DNA of 64,000 nucleotides from Dawidia cretensis (lineage in GTDB: Bacteria; Bacteroidota; Bacteroidia; Cytophagales; Cyclobacteriaceae), in contig NZ_JAHESE010000015.1 in assembly GCF_018598175.1 (NCBI RefSeq), positions 62,001 through 126,000 of the forward strand, given 5' to 3'. Below are positions 63,622-64,000 of this stretch, piece by piece. The stretch's first letter is position 1; each line of letters begins with the position of its first letter. Both the position numbers and the translations under genes were made by a program. The notes under the pieces were generated by a model, which worked only from the letters and a program-made list of their open reading frames with translations, searched no databases and had not been told where the DNA came from.

Positions 63622-64000
63622 CTACTCGGTGGCTGGCAGGAACGCCTTCTTGCGCAACAATACGGCACTGAGCAACGTCAGTACAACCCCTACGGGCAGA
63701 ATCTCCATAACGGTCATGCCAAATCGTATAAACGGATTCTGATACATCACCATCATGTCGTTCATCTCCCGGCTGTACTGTTCCAGTTCGGCTGCGGTGG
63801 CACCCTCCTCGCGTTTCTCACGCAGATAATAATCCGCCATTCCATCCATAAAACCGGAGGCCACGGTATGGTAACAGACCTCCCAAACCAACGCATACAC
63901 GCACGATGCTACCACGGTGATAAGGGCTCCCACGGCCAGAGCTTTTCCAAAGGTAATGGTGCCACCCAGGTGTTGGTCCCGGTACGACTTTATGCCAAAG
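63622..64000 (-). CDS. DUF4199 membrane protein, 5' end beyond window
   Basis: 126 codons are visible; the frame is open to the right edge (64000), so the N-terminus is missing. It reads GIKSYRDQHLGGTITFGKAL, then a membrane helix, a charged loop (YYLREKREEGATAAELEQY) and a last helix (IRFGMTVMEILPVGVVLTLL). The loop and final helix fit DUF4199, a Bacteroidota inner-membrane family of unknown role. It converges on the YwqK gene with 10 bases between stops. Confidence 0.8.
   Translation of the reverse strand, partial: FGIKSYRDQHLGGTITFGKALAVGALITVVASCVYALVWEVCYHTVASGFMDGMADYYLREKREEGATAAELEQYSREMNDMMVMYQNPFIRFGMTVMEILPVGVVLTLLSAVLLRKKAFLPATE

Noticed and set aside
62799-63668. A 289-codon minus-strand frame antisense to the YwqK gene
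   Set aside because: The plus-strand gene has a signal peptide and regular repeats; the antisense frame has none.
1-64000. CRISPR arrays, transposases, prophage or rRNA genes
   Set aside because: No regularly spaced repeats, no transposase, integrase or phage structural motifs, and no rRNA-like segments were seen.

Overview
The window looks like chromosomal DNA of a free-living, soil-type member of the Bacteroidota, most likely a Cytophagales relative (Chryseolinea/Ohtaekwangia-like). The evidence is a SusC/SusD glycan-uptake operon with a hybrid two-component sensor, Bacteroidota-type lipoprotein signals, an OmpA protein with PD40 repeats, DUF4199, DUF2911 and YwqK proteins, and TAnnTTTG-like -7 promoter elements. 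The genus is inferred from gene content only. Coding density is high. One tRNA (Asp, GTC) is present. There is no rRNA, CRISPR array, transposase or phage gene.

Layout. 1-3.7 kb: two tandem ankyrin-repeat proteins (the first runs off the left edge) and a surface lipoprotein. 4.2-6.6 kb: two Crp/Fnr-like regulators flanking a RidA protein, then a DUF1801 protein. 6.6-10.4 kb: a LacI regulator divergent from myo-inositol oxygenase and a sodium/solute symporter, with a clear LacI-type operator between them. 10.7-15.1 kb: a four-gene unit of CHASE8-domain histidine kinase, single-domain response regulator, TonB-dependent receptor and YfiR-family periplasmic protein. 15.1-18.1 kb: an AT-richer alpha/beta-hydrolase and AraC pair between decayed gene remnants and tRNA-Asp. 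18.2-22.1 kb: two exported TPR-caspase paralogues around an outer-membrane beta-barrel gene, with a divergent 55-residue lipoprotein. 22.4-26.7 kb: TetR, gamma-glutamyltransferase and a LytS/LytTR pair. 26.7-29.4 kb: a second histidine kinase, response regulator and REC-kinase cluster. 29.8-37.3 kb: OmpA/PD40 protein, 3-methyladenine DNA glycosylase, DUF2911 protein, amidohydrolase, aldo/keto reductase and a second gamma-glutamyltransferase. 37.7-54 kb: a galactan utilisation locus (SusC, SusD, SusE, GH53, GH2, a GH5-like enzyme, and a divergent hybrid sensor/AraC regulator). 54-64 kb: GMC oxidoreductase with its small subunit, ABC-F ATPase, lipoprotein, GH18 enzyme, VOC protein, ArsR-TrxB operon, YwqK protein and a truncated DUF4199 protein.

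How they work together. The galactan locus should bind pectic beta-1,4-galactan at the surface, cut it with the GH53 lipoprotein, import oligosaccharides through SusC/D and finish them with GH2 and the GH5-like enzyme, under control of the hybrid sensor. The inositol locus should import a polyol and oxidise it to glucuronate. The most interesting unit is the CHASE8 kinase/YfiR/TonB-receptor operon. It pairs the two halves of the known YfiN-YfiR periplasmic switch, but with a histidine kinase in place of the diguanylate cyclase. The twin exported caspases with an intervening outer-membrane barrel are the second most unusual unit.
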